DNA of 64,000 nucleotides from Thermus oshimai DSM 12092 (lineage in GTDB: Bacteria > Deinococcota > Deinococci > Deinococcales > Thermaceae). Both the position numbers and the translations under genes were made by a program. The stretch spans positions 158,043-222,042 of the forward strand of contig NZ_KB890614.1 of the NCBI RefSeq assembly GCF_000373145.1, in the 5' to 3' direction. The notes beneath the pieces are model-generated. The model worked only from the letters and a program-made list of their open reading frames with translations. It did no database searches and was not told where the DNA came from. Of the stretch, positions 45,175 to 54,007 are shown in pieces; the stretch's first letter is position 1, and every line of letters starts with the position of its first letter.

Positions 45175-46461
45175 ATGAGCAAGGTGAACCGGCGCCAGCT
45201 TCTCAAGACGGGGGCCGCCTTGGCCGCGGCCGGGGCCTTGGGCCAGGGCTTCGCCCAGGAGTTCTACGCTTCCCCGCCCACCCTCCTCCCCCGCACCCGG
45301 GCCCCCCGGGTGGTGGTGGTGGGGGGCGGCTGGGGCGGGACCACCGTGGCCCGAAAGGTGAAGCAGCAGAACCCCAACGTGGAAGTGGTCCTGGTGGAGC
45401 AGAAGCCCCTTTTCATGTCCTGCCCCATGTCCAACCTCTTCCTGGCGGGGGTGAAGCCTCTGGAGTGGCTCGTCTTTGACTACACCAACGTGGTCAAGGA
45501 CGGGGTGGTCTTCGTCCAGGAAAGGGTCTTGGACATCAACCTGGGCCGCCGCCTGGTGCGCACCACGGGGGGGTACCTTTCCTACGATTTCCTGGTCCTG
45601 GCCCCTGGCGTCGCCTACATGTACGAGGCCATCCCCGGCTACCAAGAGGCCAAGCAGTTCCTCCCCGTGGGCTTCCGCCCCTTTGAGCACATCGCCTTGA
45701 GGCGCATGCTGGACCAGTTTGACGAGACCGGTGGGGAGCTCGTCATGTACATCCCCAACCCCCCCTACCGCTGCCCCCCGGGCCCCTACGAGCGGGCGGC
45801 CATGCTGGCCTGGCGGCTTAAGACCAAGGGGGTAAAGGGGAAAGTCATCGTCCTAGACGCCAACCCACAGCCCATCTCCAAGGCCCCTGGCTTCCTCGCC
45901 GCCTACAACGAGCTCTACAAGGACTACCTGGAGTACGTGCCCAACACCCGCATCACCGGCCTGGACTACGGGAAGAAGGTGGTGCAAACCGAACTTGGGG
46001 ACGTGCCCTTCACCCTGGCCAACATCATCCCCCCCATGAAGGCCGCGGACATCGTCCAGCAGGTGGGCCTGGGGGAACGCTGGGCCAACGTGCGCATCCC
46101 CTACTTCTTCTCGGAGAAGGACGACCGGGTTTACCTGCTGGGGGACATCACCGGCAACACCCCCTACCCCAAGAGCGGCATGGTGGCCTACGTCTCCGGC
46201 ACCATCGTGGCCCGCCAGATCACCGAACGCCTCCAGGGGAAGCCCCTCACCGAGATCCCGCCCGAGCTTCCCAACAACATCTGCTACTCCTTTGTGGACT
46301 CCGAGGAGGCCATCTGGGTGGCGGCCAACTACTCCTGGGACGAGGCGGCCAAGCAGATCAAGAGCCAGAGCTCCGTGGACAACCAGCGCTCCGCGGCCAA
46401 CGGCACCGCGGCTTTCGGCTGGGCCACGGGGATCTGGAACGACATGTTCGGCCCCGCCTAA
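45175..46461 (+). CDS. soxF: Flavocytochrome c-type sulfide dehydrogenase flavoprotein (SoxF/FccB-like)
   Basis: A 428-residue FAD protein exported by Tat (SKVNRRQLLKTGAALAAAGAL). The FAD fold VVVVGGGWGGTTVARKV starts near residue 43; VLLGDITGN-like VYLLGDITGNTPYPKSG near 318 binds flavin. Redox cysteines are in FMSCPMSN near residue 80 and PPYRCPPG near 195, plus NNICYSF near 370, matching the disulfide-containing active site of FccB. It oxidises sulfide or polysulfide and would pass electrons to a cytochrome c. A terminator follows. Confidence 0.93.
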   Translation: MSKVNRRQLLKTGAALAAAGALGQGFAQEFYASPPTLLPRTRAPRVVVVGGGWGGTTVARKVKQQNPNVEVVLVEQKPLFMSCPMSNLFLAGVKPLEWLVFDYTNVVKDGVVFVQERVLDINLGRRLVRTTGGYLSYDFLVLAPGVAYMYEAIPGYQEAKQFLPVGFRPFEHIALRRMLDQFDETGGELVMYIPNPPYRCPPGPYERAAMLAWRLKTKGVKGKVIVLDANPQPISKAPGFLAAYNELYKDYLEYVPNTRITGLDYGKKVVQTELGDVPFTLANIIPPMKAADIVQQVGLGERWANVRIPYFFSEKDDRVYLLGDITGNTPYPKSGMVAYVSGTIVARQITERLQGKPLTEIPPELPNNICYSFVDSEEAIWVAANYSWDEAAKQIKSQSSVDNQRSAANGTAAFGWATGIWNDMFGPA

Positions 46462-46468
46462 CCCCCTG

Positions 46469-46497
46469 CCCCGCCCCCCAAGGGGGCGGGGTTTTCT
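46469..46497 (+). terminator. Intrinsic terminator after soxF
   Basis: A perfect 10-bp stem (46469-46478 with 46482-46491), CAA loop, followed by TTTTCT. The best-formed terminator in the window; it divides the sox cluster into two transcription units. Confidence 0.9.
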
Positions 46498-46507
46498 GTA
46501 GCCCCTA

Positions 46508-46522
46508 GATACTGTGGGAGGG
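46508..46522 (+). promoter_or_regulatory. -10 and ribosome site of the soxC unit
   Basis: GATACT (46508-46513) is a plausible -10 directly after the terminator, and GGGAGGG (46516-46522) lies 3 bp before the ATG at 46526. Confidence 0.45.
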
Positions 46523-46525
46523 TAT

Positions 46526-47809
46526 ATGGACCGAAGGAAGTTTTTCCGGCTTCTAGGCGCAGGGGGCCTTTTGGGCCTCCTAAAGGGAAAGGCCCAGGGT
46601 GCGCCCTGGGACGAGAAGGCCTTTGAGCCCCTGAAGACCCTGGGGGCCCCTCTTTCCGAGTACGGGACCCGGAGCCCCTTTGAGGAAGGGGTGGTGCGCT
46701 ACATCTCCCCCAACCTGCGCACCCGGCACTCGGGGGCGGACTTCGCCCCGCTGGAGAAGCTGGAGGGGGTCATCACCCCCAACGGCCTCCACTTTGAGCG
46801 CCACCACGCGGGGGTGCCCCAGGTGGACCCCAAGGCCTACCGCCTGGTGATCCACGGCATGGTGGAACGGCCCCTGGTCTTCACCCTGGAGGACCTCAAG
46901 CGCTTCCCCTCCGTGACCCGCACCTACTTCATTGAGTGCGCGGGCAACGGGCAAAACGGCTACCGCAACCCTCCGGACCCTAACCTCACCGCCACCCGTA
47001 GCCGCGGCCTGGCCTCCAACGCCAGCTGGACCGGGGTGCCCTTGGCCCTCCTCCTCAAGGAGGCGGGGGTTAAGCCCGAGGCCAAGTGGCTCATCCCCGA
47101 GGGGATGGACGCGGCCATGTACACCCGCTCCCTCCCCCTGGAGAAGGCCATGGAGGACGTGCTGGTGGCCTACGCCCAAAACGGGGAGGCCCTGAGGCCG
47201 GAGCAGGGCTACCCCGTGCGCCTGGTGGTGCCGGGCTGGGAGGGGAGCATCCAGGTGAAGTGGCTCCGCCGCATCCTGGTCACGGACCTGCCCACCATGG
47301 CCAAGGACGAGACCAGCGAGTACACGGACGTGATGGCGGACGGCCGCGTTCTCGCCTTCACCTGGGTCATGGACCCCGAGTCCATCATCACCTACCCCTC
47401 GGGGCTCCAGGAGATCAAGCCGGGCTTCCACGAGATCCGGGGCTTGGCCTGGAGCGGGCACGGCCGCATCACCAAGGTGGAGATCTCCTTTGACGAGGGC
47501 AGGACCTGGCGCCAGGCCACCCTCGAGCCCCCCGTGGAGCGCTACGCCTTCGTGCGCTTCAAGATGCCCTGGTACTGGAACGGGGAAGAGGTGGTCCTCT
47601 GGAGCCGGGCTTGGGACGAGAAGGGGAACACCCAGCCCACCCGGGAGGAGTTTTTCAAGAAGTGGGGGAAGAACAACCGCTACCACTACAACGCCATCCA
47701 GGCCTGGCGCGTGCTGAAGGACGGCCGGGTGGTGAACGGGGACCGGCCCCTGGGGAGCGTGGCCTTCGGCCCGGCGGGCGGGTGCGGTGGGGAGGTGTTT
47801 GATGGTTAA
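46526..47809 (+). CDS. soxC: Sulfane dehydrogenase molybdoprotein SoxC
   Basis: The molybdenum subunit of SoxCD, a relative of sulfite oxidase, which oxidises the outer sulfur bound to SoxY. The 427-residue precursor has a Tat signal (MDRRKFFRLLGAGGLLGLL). The Mo-ligand Cys138 is in FIECAGNGQNGY, and SWTGVPLALLLKEAGVK and MYTRSLPLEKAM follow as in this family. The C-terminal dimerisation domain (about 310-420) is present. Having SoxC and a SoxD-like cytochrome predicts full oxidation to sulfate rather than sulfur globules. Confidence 0.95.
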   Translation: MDRRKFFRLLGAGGLLGLLKGKAQGAPWDEKAFEPLKTLGAPLSEYGTRSPFEEGVVRYISPNLRTRHSGADFAPLEKLEGVITPNGLHFERHHAGVPQVDPKAYRLVIHGMVERPLVFTLEDLKRFPSVTRTYFIECAGNGQNGYRNPPDPNLTATRSRGLASNASWTGVPLALLLKEAGVKPEAKWLIPEGMDAAMYTRSLPLEKAMEDVLVAYAQNGEALRPEQGYPVRLVVPGWEGSIQVKWLRRILVTDLPTMAKDETSEYTDVMADGRVLAFTWVMDPESIITYPSGLQEIKPGFHEIRGLAWSGHGRITKVEISFDEGRTWRQATLEPPVERYAFVRFKMPWYWNGEEVVLWSRAWDEKGNTQPTREEFFKKWGKNNRYHYNAIQAWRVLKDGRVVNGDRPLGSVAFGPAGGCGGEVFDG

Positions 47810-48350
47810 GCGCGTCCTGATCCTCTTAAGCCTCTTGGGCCTGGCCTTGGGGGCCCGCTACGGCCTCGGGACCCCCATTTCCGAGGACCTCGCCCTCCAG
47901 TACGACCTCCGGCCCGCCGTCCTCCCCGATGGCCGGGGCCTTCCCCCGGGGGAGGGGAAGGTGGAGGAGGGCGGGCGGATCTACGCGGAGAAGTGCGCCT
48001 CCTGCCACGGGGCCAGCGGGGAGGGGTACCCCTTCAACCGCCTGGTGGCCGAGCCCTTCCCCATCACCCCGGATACGGAGCCCGTGGAGTACGCCATCGG
48101 CAACTACTGGCCCTACGCCACCACCCTGTACGACTACATCCGCCGGGCCATGCCCTTCGGGGCCGAGGGGAGCCTCACCAACGAGGAGGTCTACCACCTG
48201 GTGGCCTACCTCCTCTACATGAACGGCATCACCGACGCGGACACCCCCATCAACCAGACCACCCTGCCCAAGATCCGCATGCCCGCCCGGGAGCTTCTGG
48301 ACCTGGATCCGGAGACGAAGCGCCGCTTTCCCTGGCTCACCCTGCCGTAG
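47802..48350 (+). CDS. Mono-heme cytochrome c, SoxD-like partner of SoxC
   Basis: A 182-residue secreted cytochrome c with a signal peptide (MVKRVLILLSLLGLALG). One heme site CASCH lies near residue 69, and the Met ligand is probably in RRAMPFGAEGSLTNEEVYH near 118. Its ATG overlaps the soxC stop, with GGAGG upstream. Classical SoxD has two hemes and is about twice as long, so this is a shorter form. It likely carries electrons from SoxC to c-552. Confidence 0.88.
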   Translation: MVKRVLILLSLLGLALGARYGLGTPISEDLALQYDLRPAVLPDGRGLPPGEGKVEEGGRIYAEKCASCHGASGEGYPFNRLVAEPFPITPDTEPVEYAIGNYWPYATTLYDYIRRAMPFGAEGSLTNEEVYHLVAYLLYMNGITDADTPINQTTLPKIRMPARELLDLDPETKRRFPWLTLP

Positions 48351-48359
48351 GATGGGGTC
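48348..48359 (+). promoter_or_regulatory. -10 of a leaderless promoter for ccdA, overlapping a stop codon
   Basis: TAGGAT (48348-48353) begins with the TAG stop of the soxD-like gene and ends 6 bp before the ccdA ATG. Confidence 0.5.
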
Positions 48360-49028
48360 ATGACGGTCTCCTTGGGCGCGGCCTTTCTGGCGGGGGTGCT
48401 CTCCTTCCTCTCCCCTTGCGTCCTGCCCCTGGTCCCCACCTACCTCTTCTACCTGGGGGGGGAGAGGGGGCGCCCCCTCTTCAACGCCCTCTTCTTCATC
48501 CTGGGCTTCGGGGCGGTGTTCTTCCTCCTGGGCCTCCCCTTCACCCTCCTCGGGGGGCTCCTCTTTGAGTACCGCCCCCTCCTCGCCCGGATCGGGGGGG
48601 TGCTCCTCATCCTCTTCGGCCTCTACATGCTGGGCCTAAGGCCCCGCTGGAGCGTGGGCCTCCGCTACCAGGGGGAGACGGGAAGCCCCCTGGGGGCGTT
48701 CCTCCTGGGGGCCACCCTGGGCCTGGGGTGGACCCCCTGCATCGGCCCCATCCTGGGGGCCATCCTCACCTTGACCGCGGTGGGGGGCGGGGTGGGGCTC
48801 CTTTTGGCCTACATCCTGGGCCTGGCGGTGCCCTTCTTCCTGGTGGCCCTCTTCGCGGAGCGGCTCAAAGGGTGGCTTAGGCGGGCGGGGCGGCTTTCCC
48901 ACTACGTGGAGCTTTTGGCGGGGGTGGTGCTCCTCCTGGTGGGGGTCCTCCTCCTCACGGATACCCTCACCGCCCTCAACGCCTTCTTCCTGCGCCTGAC
49001 CCCCGAGTGGCTCCAACGCTACCTCTAG
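48360..49028 (+). CDS. ccdA: Cytochrome c biogenesis protein CcdA (SoxV-like)
   Basis: A six-helix membrane protein of 222 residues that carries electrons from cytoplasmic thioredoxin to periplasmic thioredoxin-fold proteins. The two redox cysteines lie in FLSPCVLPLVPTY near residue 20 and LGWTPCIGPILGAI near 125. Placed between the sox and ccm gene sets, it could serve both the first-gene thioredoxin of the sox operon and CcmG. Confidence 0.94.
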   Translation: MTVSLGAAFLAGVLSFLSPCVLPLVPTYLFYLGGERGRPLFNALFFILGFGAVFFLLGLPFTLLGGLLFEYRPLLARIGGVLLILFGLYMLGLRPRWSVGLRYQGETGSPLGAFLLGATLGLGWTPCIGPILGAILTLTAVGGGVGLLLAYILGLAVPFFLVALFAERLKGWLRRAGRLSHYVELLAGVVLLLVGVLLLTDTLTALNAFFLRLTPEWLQRYL

Positions 49029-49054
49029 GGACGTTTTTCCCGAAGGGTGCGGGG

Positions 49055-49066
49055 TAGACTTAAGCC
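49055..49066 (+). promoter_or_regulatory. -10 of a leaderless promoter for the ccm operon
   Basis: TAGACT (49055-49060) ends 6 bp before the ccmA ATG at 49067 in a 38-bp gap; no ribosome site is present. Confidence 0.5.
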
Positions 49067-49636
49067 ATGTTGCTTCGCCTCGAGGGCCTCTCCAAGCGCT
49101 TTGGCCGCGACTGGGTCCTGAAAGACCTCGCCTTCACCCTAGAAAGGGGAGAGGTGGTGGCCCTCCTGGGCCCCAACGGGTCCGGCAAGACCACCCTCCT
49201 GAGGCTCATGGCGGGGCTCTTGAAGCCCACAAGGGGCTTTGTGGAGCGGAAGGGGCGGGCCCTCTTCCTCCCCAACCCCCCGGCCTTCCACCGCCACCTC
49301 ACCGCCCGGGAGCACCTGGCCTACGACCTGGCCTTCCACGGGCGGAAGGGGGAGGTGGAGGGGGTGTTGGCCCGCTTTGGCCTTCCCCCGGAAGGCCCCC
49401 TCTTCACCTTTTCCAGCGGGATGAAAAAGCGCCTGGCCCTGGCCCGCTTCCTCCTTCTTAGGCCCGAGATCTGGCTTCTGGACGAGCCGGAAACGGCCCT
49501 GGATGGGGAGGGGCGGGGCCTCCTTAGGGAGGTCCTCTCCGAGGCCAGGCGGGAGGGCGGGGTGGTGCTGGCCACCCACGACCTGGCCCTGGCGGAGGGC
49601 GTGGCGGACCGGGTCCTGCGCCTGGGGGCGGCGTGA
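49067..49636 (+). CDS. ccmA: Cytochrome c biogenesis ATP-binding protein CcmA
   Basis: The ATPase of the CcmAB(C) complex that releases heme-loaded CcmE. The 189-residue protein has Walker [16 protein letters not shown] near residue 32, signature FSSGMKKRLALARFL near 112 and Walker B IWLLDEPETALDGEG near 132. Its short length is usual for CcmA. Downstream ccmB overlaps by 4 bp. Confidence 0.93.
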   Translation: MLLRLEGLSKRFGRDWVLKDLAFTLERGEVVALLGPNGSGKTTLLRLMAGLLKPTRGFVERKGRALFLPNPPAFHRHLTAREHLAYDLAFHGRKGEVEGVLARFGLPPEGPLFTFSSGMKKRLALARFLLLRPEIWLLDEPETALDGEGRGLLREVLSEARREGGVVLATHDLALAEGVADRVLRLGAA

Positions 49637-50298
49637 GGCGGATCCTCCTCCTGGCCCTGAGGGACCTCCGCCTCGAGGTGCGGGACCGGGCCGGGCTCGC
49701 TTCCCTCCTGGCCTTCTTCCTCCTCACCGTCTTCCTCATGGCCCTGGCCCTGGGGCCGGAGGAGGGCCTCCTGAGGCGGGCGGGCCCAGGGGTGCTCTGG
49801 GTGGCCTTGGCCTTCATCAGCACCCTTCTCGCCAGCCGGGCCTTCGCCCTGGAGGTGGAGGACGGCACCCTGGACGACCTCCTCCTCACCCCCGGGGGGA
49901 AGGAGTGGGTCTATTTCGGCAAGCTCCTCTTCCAGATGCTCCTCCTCGCCCCCTTGGGGGCCCTGGCCCTTTTGGTGGTGGCCGGGCTCTTCTACCTTCC
50001 CCTGGAAAAGGGGCTCGCCCTTTACCTTACGGTGCTCCTCGGCACCCTGGGCTACGCCAGCGTGGCCACCTTCTACGCGGGGCTCCTCGCCCGGCTTCGG
50101 GGGCGGGAGGTTCTGTTGCCCCTCCTCCTCTTCTCCTTAGTGGTGCCCGTGGTCCTGGCCGCGGTGCGGGCCAGCCTGGGCCTGGTGGAGGGGGTGGACC
50201 TTGGAGAGGTGGCGGGCTGGTGGCAGCTCCTTGGGGTCTTTGACGTGGTGTACGTCACCGCCGCGGCCCTCCTCTTCCCGGTGGTCATGGAGGGGTAG
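49633..50298 (+). CDS. ccmB: Heme exporter protein CcmB
   Basis: The membrane subunit of CcmAB, 221 residues with about six helices. RDLRLEVRDRAGLASLLAFFLLTV at the start and EVEDGTLDDLLLTPGGKEWVYFGK near residue 75 are family signatures. GTG at 49633 overlaps the ccmA stop. A 47-bp gap separates it from ccmC. Confidence 0.92.
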   Translation: MRRILLLALRDLRLEVRDRAGLASLLAFFLLTVFLMALALGPEEGLLRRAGPGVLWVALAFISTLLASRAFALEVEDGTLDDLLLTPGGKEWVYFGKLLFQMLLLAPLGALALLVVAGLFYLPLEKGLALYLTVLLGTLGYASVATFYAGLLARLRGREVLLPLLLFSLVVPVVLAAVRASLGLVEGVDLGEVAGWWQLLGVFDVVYVTAAALLFPVVMEG

Positions 50299-50345
50299 TT
50301 CACGGTGGCTTAACCGAGAGGCGGCAAACTTAAGGAGGAGTGACC

Positions 50346-51029
50346 ATGACTGCGCAGATGAAGGACCGACCGGACACCTGGACCTGGCTCTTCCTGGGCC
50401 TGGGCCTGGCCCTCCTGCCCGTGGGGCTCTACCTGGCCCTGGCGGCCCCCCCGGACGCCAACCAGGGGTACCTGGCCCGCATCATGTACCTGCACGTGCC
50501 CGGCGCCTGGCTGGGCTACCTGGCCTTCTTCGTCACCTTCCTCTACTCCCTCCTCTACCTCTTCCGCCAGGACCCCCGCCTGGACCGGGTGGCCCTGGCC
50601 AGCGCGGAGATCGGCCTGGTCTTCATGGGGCTGGCCTTGGTCACGGGGATGCTCTGGGCCCGGCCCACCTGGGGGGTGTACTGGACCTGGGAACCTAGGC
50701 TCACCACCACCGCCATCCTCTTCGCCGTCTATGTGGGCTACTTCCTCCTCCGGGGGGCCATTGAGGACCCCGAGCTCCGCCGCAAGGCGGCGGCGGCGGT
50801 GGGGATTCTGGGCTTCATCAACGTGCCCATCAGCTACATGTCCGTGAAGTGGTGGCGGAGCCTCCACCAGACCCAGTCCATTGACCTCACCACAGGCAAG
50901 ATCCACATGGCCCCGGAGATGCTCCAGGCCCTGCTCTTTAACCTCTTGGTCTTCACCCTGCTTTACCTGGGGTTTTTGCGCTTCCGGGCGTTCTTGGCCG
51001 CCCTCGAGGCCCGGAAGGAGGAGGCATGA
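50346..51029 (+). CDS. ccmC: Heme handling protein CcmC
   Basis: Delivers heme to CcmE. A six-helix protein of 227 residues with the tryptophan-rich periplasmic motif WGVYWTWEPRLTTT near residue 110 and flanking histidines in MYLHVPGAWLGY (near 42) and KWWRSLHQTQS (near 170). The usual WxWD is WTWE here. ATG 50346 follows AAGGAGG by 7 bp. It overlaps ccmD by 4 bp. Confidence 0.94.
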   Translation: MTAQMKDRPDTWTWLFLGLGLALLPVGLYLALAAPPDANQGYLARIMYLHVPGAWLGYLAFFVTFLYSLLYLFRQDPRLDRVALASAEIGLVFMGLALVTGMLWARPTWGVYWTWEPRLTTTAILFAVYVGYFLLRGAIEDPELRRKAAAAVGILGFINVPISYMSVKWWRSLHQTQSIDLTTGKIHMAPEMLQALLFNLLVFTLLYLGFLRFRAFLAALEARKEEA

Positions 51030-51124
51030 GCGAGGTCTTCGTCACCTGGGTCTACGCCCTCACCTACCTCACGGTCTTCGGCTACCTGGCCTACCTCTTT
51101 TGGCGGTACCGGAGGGTGCGATGA
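51026..51124 (+). CDS. ccmD: CcmD-like small membrane protein, 32 residues
   Basis: A tiny gene with one membrane helix (EVFVTWVYALTYLTVFGY) followed by a basic tail (WRYRRVR), the layout of CcmD, which holds CcmE to CcmABC. It fits exactly between ccmC and ccmE with ATGA overlaps at both ends and GGAGGAGG before the ATG. The size, position and helix-plus-basic-tail pattern support it, though sequence similarity in this family is weak. Confidence 0.85.
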   Translation: MSEVFVTWVYALTYLTVFGYLAYLFWRYRRVR

Positions 51125-51549
51125 GGCTCAAGTACGCGGTGGGGCTTCTGGTCATCCTGGGGGCCTTGGGCTACCTCATCTTCGGGGGCCTGGGCCAGAA
51201 CCTGGTCTACTTCCTGACCCCTTCCGAGTACCTGGAGGGGCAGGCCCGCTACCAGAACCGCCCCGTGCGCCTGGGGGGGCTCGTCAAGCCGGGCACCGTC
51301 CAGTACGACAAGGACCGGCTGGAGCTCCGCTTCGTCCTCACGGACGGGGTGGCGGAGGTGCCGGTGGTCCACAAGGGCACCCCCCCGGGGATGTTCAAGG
51401 AGGGGCAGGGGGTGGTGGTGGAGGGCCGCTTCCGGGAGGGGACCTTCCAGGGCACCAACCTTCTCGTGAAGCACTCGGAAACCTACCAGCCCCCCAAGGA
51501 GGGCTACACCCCCGAGGAGGTCCGGAAGCTCATTGAGGAGGCCAAATGA
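51121..51549 (+). CDS. ccmE: Cytochrome c maturation protein CcmE
   Basis: The periplasmic heme chaperone, 142 residues. An N-terminal anchor helix (KYAVGLLVILGALGYLIFGG) is followed by a beta-barrel domain. The heme-binding His is in LLVKHSETYQPPKEG near residue 116, with the family Tyr four residues later; the usual motif HDENY is HSETY here. It overlaps ccmD and ccmF. Confidence 0.94.
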   Translation: MRLKYAVGLLVILGALGYLIFGGLGQNLVYFLTPSEYLEGQARYQNRPVRLGGLVKPGTVQYDKDRLELRFVLTDGVAEVPVVHKGTPPGMFKEGQGVVVEGRFREGTFQGTNLLVKHSETYQPPKEGYTPEEVRKLIEEAK

Positions 51550-53477
51550 CCCCGGCCCTTCTGGGCAACCTGGGCGTAAGCCTGGCCCTAGCCTTTAGCC
51601 TCCTGGGCCTGGCCCTGGCCCTCCTCGCCTACCTCCAGGGGGAAGGCCGCCTCTTAAAGGGGGCGAGGGCCCTGGTCCTCCCCGCCTTCCTCGCGGCCCT
51701 TACCGCTTTCCTCGCCCTGGAGTGGGCCCTCCTCACCCACGACTTCACCCTGGCCTACGTGGCCGCCCACCACACCACCAAGGACCCCCTTTGGGTCACC
51801 CTGGTGACCCCCTGGGCGGCCCTGGAGGGCTCCATCCTCCTTTGGGGCCTCCTCCAGACCTTCTACACCCTCCTGGCCAGCCGCCGCCTCCCCGATCCCT
51901 GGCGTTCCTCCCTCATCCTAGCGGTCCTCTTCGGCATCCAGGTCTTCTTCTTCGGGGTCATGGCCACGGCGGCGAGCCCCTTTGAGACCCTGCCCAACCC
52001 TCCCCCGGACGGCATGGGCCCCAACCCCCTCCTCCAGAACCACTGGATGATGGCCGTGCACCCCGTGCTCATGTACCTGGGCTTCGTGGGGTTTTCCGTA
52101 CCCTTCGCCTACGCGGTGGCCGCCATGGCCACCAGGCGCTACCAGGCCTGGGTGGGGGAGACCCGCTGGTGGGCCCTCATCGCCTGGGGCTTCCTCACCG
52201 CGGGGAAGGTGGCGGGGGGGTGGTGGAGCTACGAGGTTCTGGGCTGGGGCGGGTACTGGGCCTGGGACCCGGTGGAGAACGCCAGCTTCATCCCCTGGCT
52301 TCTCGCCACCGCCTTCCTCCACACCGCCTACGTGCAGGAGACCCGGGGGGCCTTCAAGGTCTGGAACTTCGCCTTCGTGACCCTGGCCTTTTCCGCCACC
52401 CTCCTCGGCACCTTCCTCACCCGGAGCGGGGTCATCCAGTCCGTGCACGCCTTCGCCGAAGGCCCCGTGGGCCCCATCTTCCTAGGGGGCTTTTTGGCCT
52501 CCCTTTTCCTCGGCCTCGGCCTCCTTTACCGGGTGAGCCGGGAGGTGCGGGACGCCGCGGTCTTCCGTCCCCTTTCCCGGGAAGGGGCTTTGCTCCTGGG
52601 GGCCTTCTTCTTCGCGGGCTGGGCCTTGGTGGTCCTCCTGGGGACCCTCTACCCCCTCCTGGTGGAGGCGGTTTCCGGGGCTAAGGTGAGCGTGGGGGCC
52701 CCCTTCTTCAACCAGATCTCCGCCCCCATCGGGGTGGGGATCCTCCTCCTCATGGGGGTGGGGCCCATCCTCCCCTGGCGGCGGCCGCGGCCCGAGGTCT
52801 TCCGCAACCTGTACCTTCTCCTTGCGGGCCTCCTCTTGGGAACCCTTTTCGGCCTCCTCCGGGGCTACACCCTGGGGGCTTCCTTGGCGGTGGGGCTTTT
52901 CCTCTACAACGCCCTGGCCGTGGGGCTTCTTTTCCGGGAGGGCTTTCTAGCAAGAAAGGCGGCGGGGCTTAACCCCTGGGGCTTTCTGGAAAACCGCAGG
53001 CGGGTGGGGAGCCTCCTCGTCCACTTTGGCGTGGCCCTCATGGGCCTGGCCATCGCCTTCAGCCAGGCCTACCGCCTCGAGGCGGAGAAGACCCTCTACA
53101 AGGGCCAGTCCTGGCCGGTGGCGGGCCTCACCCTCACCTTCCAGGGGGTGCGGGCCCTGGACGAGGGGCGGCGCTTCGCCGTGGAGGCCCTCCTCCGCAC
53201 CGATCGCTTCGGGGAGGTGCGCCCCAGGCTCCACTTCTACCCCCAGATGCAGTCCCCCCTGCCCTCCCCCAAGGTGGTCTACACCCTGAAGGACGACTAC
53301 TACTTCGTCCTCATGGACTTTGACCGGGAGAAGGGGGAGTGGGCCTCCATCCGGCTCATCCTCACCCCCATGGTCCTCTGGCTCTGGGTGGGGGGTGGGC
53401 TCATGGCCCTGGGGACGCTCTACATCCTCTGGCCCGCGGGCCGGCGGGCCGAGGTGGGGGAGGTGAAGGCGGCGTGA
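51546..53477 (+). CDS. ccmF: Cytochrome c heme lyase subunit CcmF
   Basis: The large membrane subunit that joins heme to apocytochrome, 643 residues with about 14 helices. The WWD domain is GGWWSYEVLGWGGYWAWDP, near residues 219-237, with EN and PWL following. Histidines at HWMMAVHPVLMYLGF near 160, HTAYVQETRG near 258 and in the C-terminal third match heme ligands. A periplasmic C-terminal domain near 500-590 precedes the last helix. It overlaps ccmG by 4 bp. Confidence 0.95.
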   Translation: MTPALLGNLGVSLALAFSLLGLALALLAYLQGEGRLLKGARALVLPAFLAALTAFLALEWALLTHDFTLAYVAAHHTTKDPLWVTLVTPWAALEGSILLWGLLQTFYTLLASRRLPDPWRSSLILAVLFGIQVFFFGVMATAASPFETLPNPPPDGMGPNPLLQNHWMMAVHPVLMYLGFVGFSVPFAYAVAAMATRRYQAWVGETRWWALIAWGFLTAGKVAGGWWSYEVLGWGGYWAWDPVENASFIPWLLATAFLHTAYVQETRGAFKVWNFAFVTLAFSATLLGTFLTRSGVIQSVHAFAEGPVGPIFLGGFLASLFLGLGLLYRVSREVRDAAVFRPLSREGALLLGAFFFAGWALVVLLGTLYPLLVEAVSGAKVSVGAPFFNQISAPIGVGILLLMGVGPILPWRRPRPEVFRNLYLLLAGLLLGTLFGLLRGYTLGASLAVGLFLYNALAVGLLFREGFLARKAAGLNPWGFLENRRRVGSLLVHFGVALMGLAIAFSQAYRLEAEKTLYKGQSWPVAGLTLTFQGVRALDEGRRFAVEALLRTDRFGEVRPRLHFYPQMQSPLPSPKVVYTLKDDYYFVLMDFDREKGEWASIRLILTPMVLWLWVGGGLMALGTLYILWPAGRRAEVGEVKAA

Positions 53478-54007
53478 GGTGGTTCTGGCTCCTCCTCCCC
53501 CTTCTCCTGGCGGGGCTTTTCTGGTGGGGGATGCAGCGGAACCCCAAGGAGCTGCCCTCCGTCCTGGCCCAGGAAAGGCGCCCCGCCCCGGACTTCACCC
53601 TGCCCCTCCTCCCCCCCTACCGGGCGGAGTGGGGGGAGGCCTTCCGGCTTGGGGACCACCTGGGCAAGAAGCCCATCCTCCTCAACTTCTGGGCCAGCTG
53701 GTGCTACCCCGCCTGCTACGAGGAGGCCCCGGTGCTGGAATCCTTCTGGCGGCGCTACCGGGAGCGGGTGCTCTTCGTGGGGGTGAACGTGCAGGACAAG
53801 GAGGCGGAGGCGGTGCGCTTCGTGGAGCAGTTCGGCCTTTCTTTCCCCAGCGTCTTTGACCCCCGGGGCCGGGTGGGGGTGGACTACGGGATGTACGGGG
53901 TGCCCGAAACCTTCCTCATCGACCGGGAGGGCCGGGTGGTCCTAAGGCACGCGGGGGCGGTGGACGAGGCCGCTTTGAGCCGCTACCTGGAGGAGGTGCT
54001 CCGGTGA
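53474..54007 (+). CDS. ccmG: Thiol:disulfide interchange protein CcmG/DsbE-like, with CX3C site
   Basis: Reduces apocytochrome cysteines before heme attachment. A 177-residue thioredoxin-fold protein with an N-terminal anchor (VRWFWLLLPLLLAGLFWWG). The family core FWASWCYPACYEEAPVL near residue 76 has three residues between the cysteines instead of the usual two (WCxxC). The DNA reads TGC TAC CCC GCC TGC with no sign of frameshift. The cis-Pro loop GVPETFLIDREG is normal. GTG at 53474 overlaps the ccmF stop. Confidence 0.92.
   Translation: MRWFWLLLPLLLAGLFWWGMQRNPKELPSVLAQERRPAPDFTLPLLPPYRAEWGEAFRLGDHLGKKPILLNFWASWCYPACYEEAPVLESFWRRYRERVLFVGVNVQDKEAEAVRFVEQFGLSFPSVFDPRGRVGVDYGMYGVPETFLIDREGRVVLRHAGAVDEAALSRYLEEVLR

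Noticed and set aside
44179-45690. 503-codon minus-strand frame opposite the DUF302 and soxF genes
   Set aside because: His/Gly/Leu-rich translation with no domain; the plus strand has signal peptides, domains and tight operon spacing.
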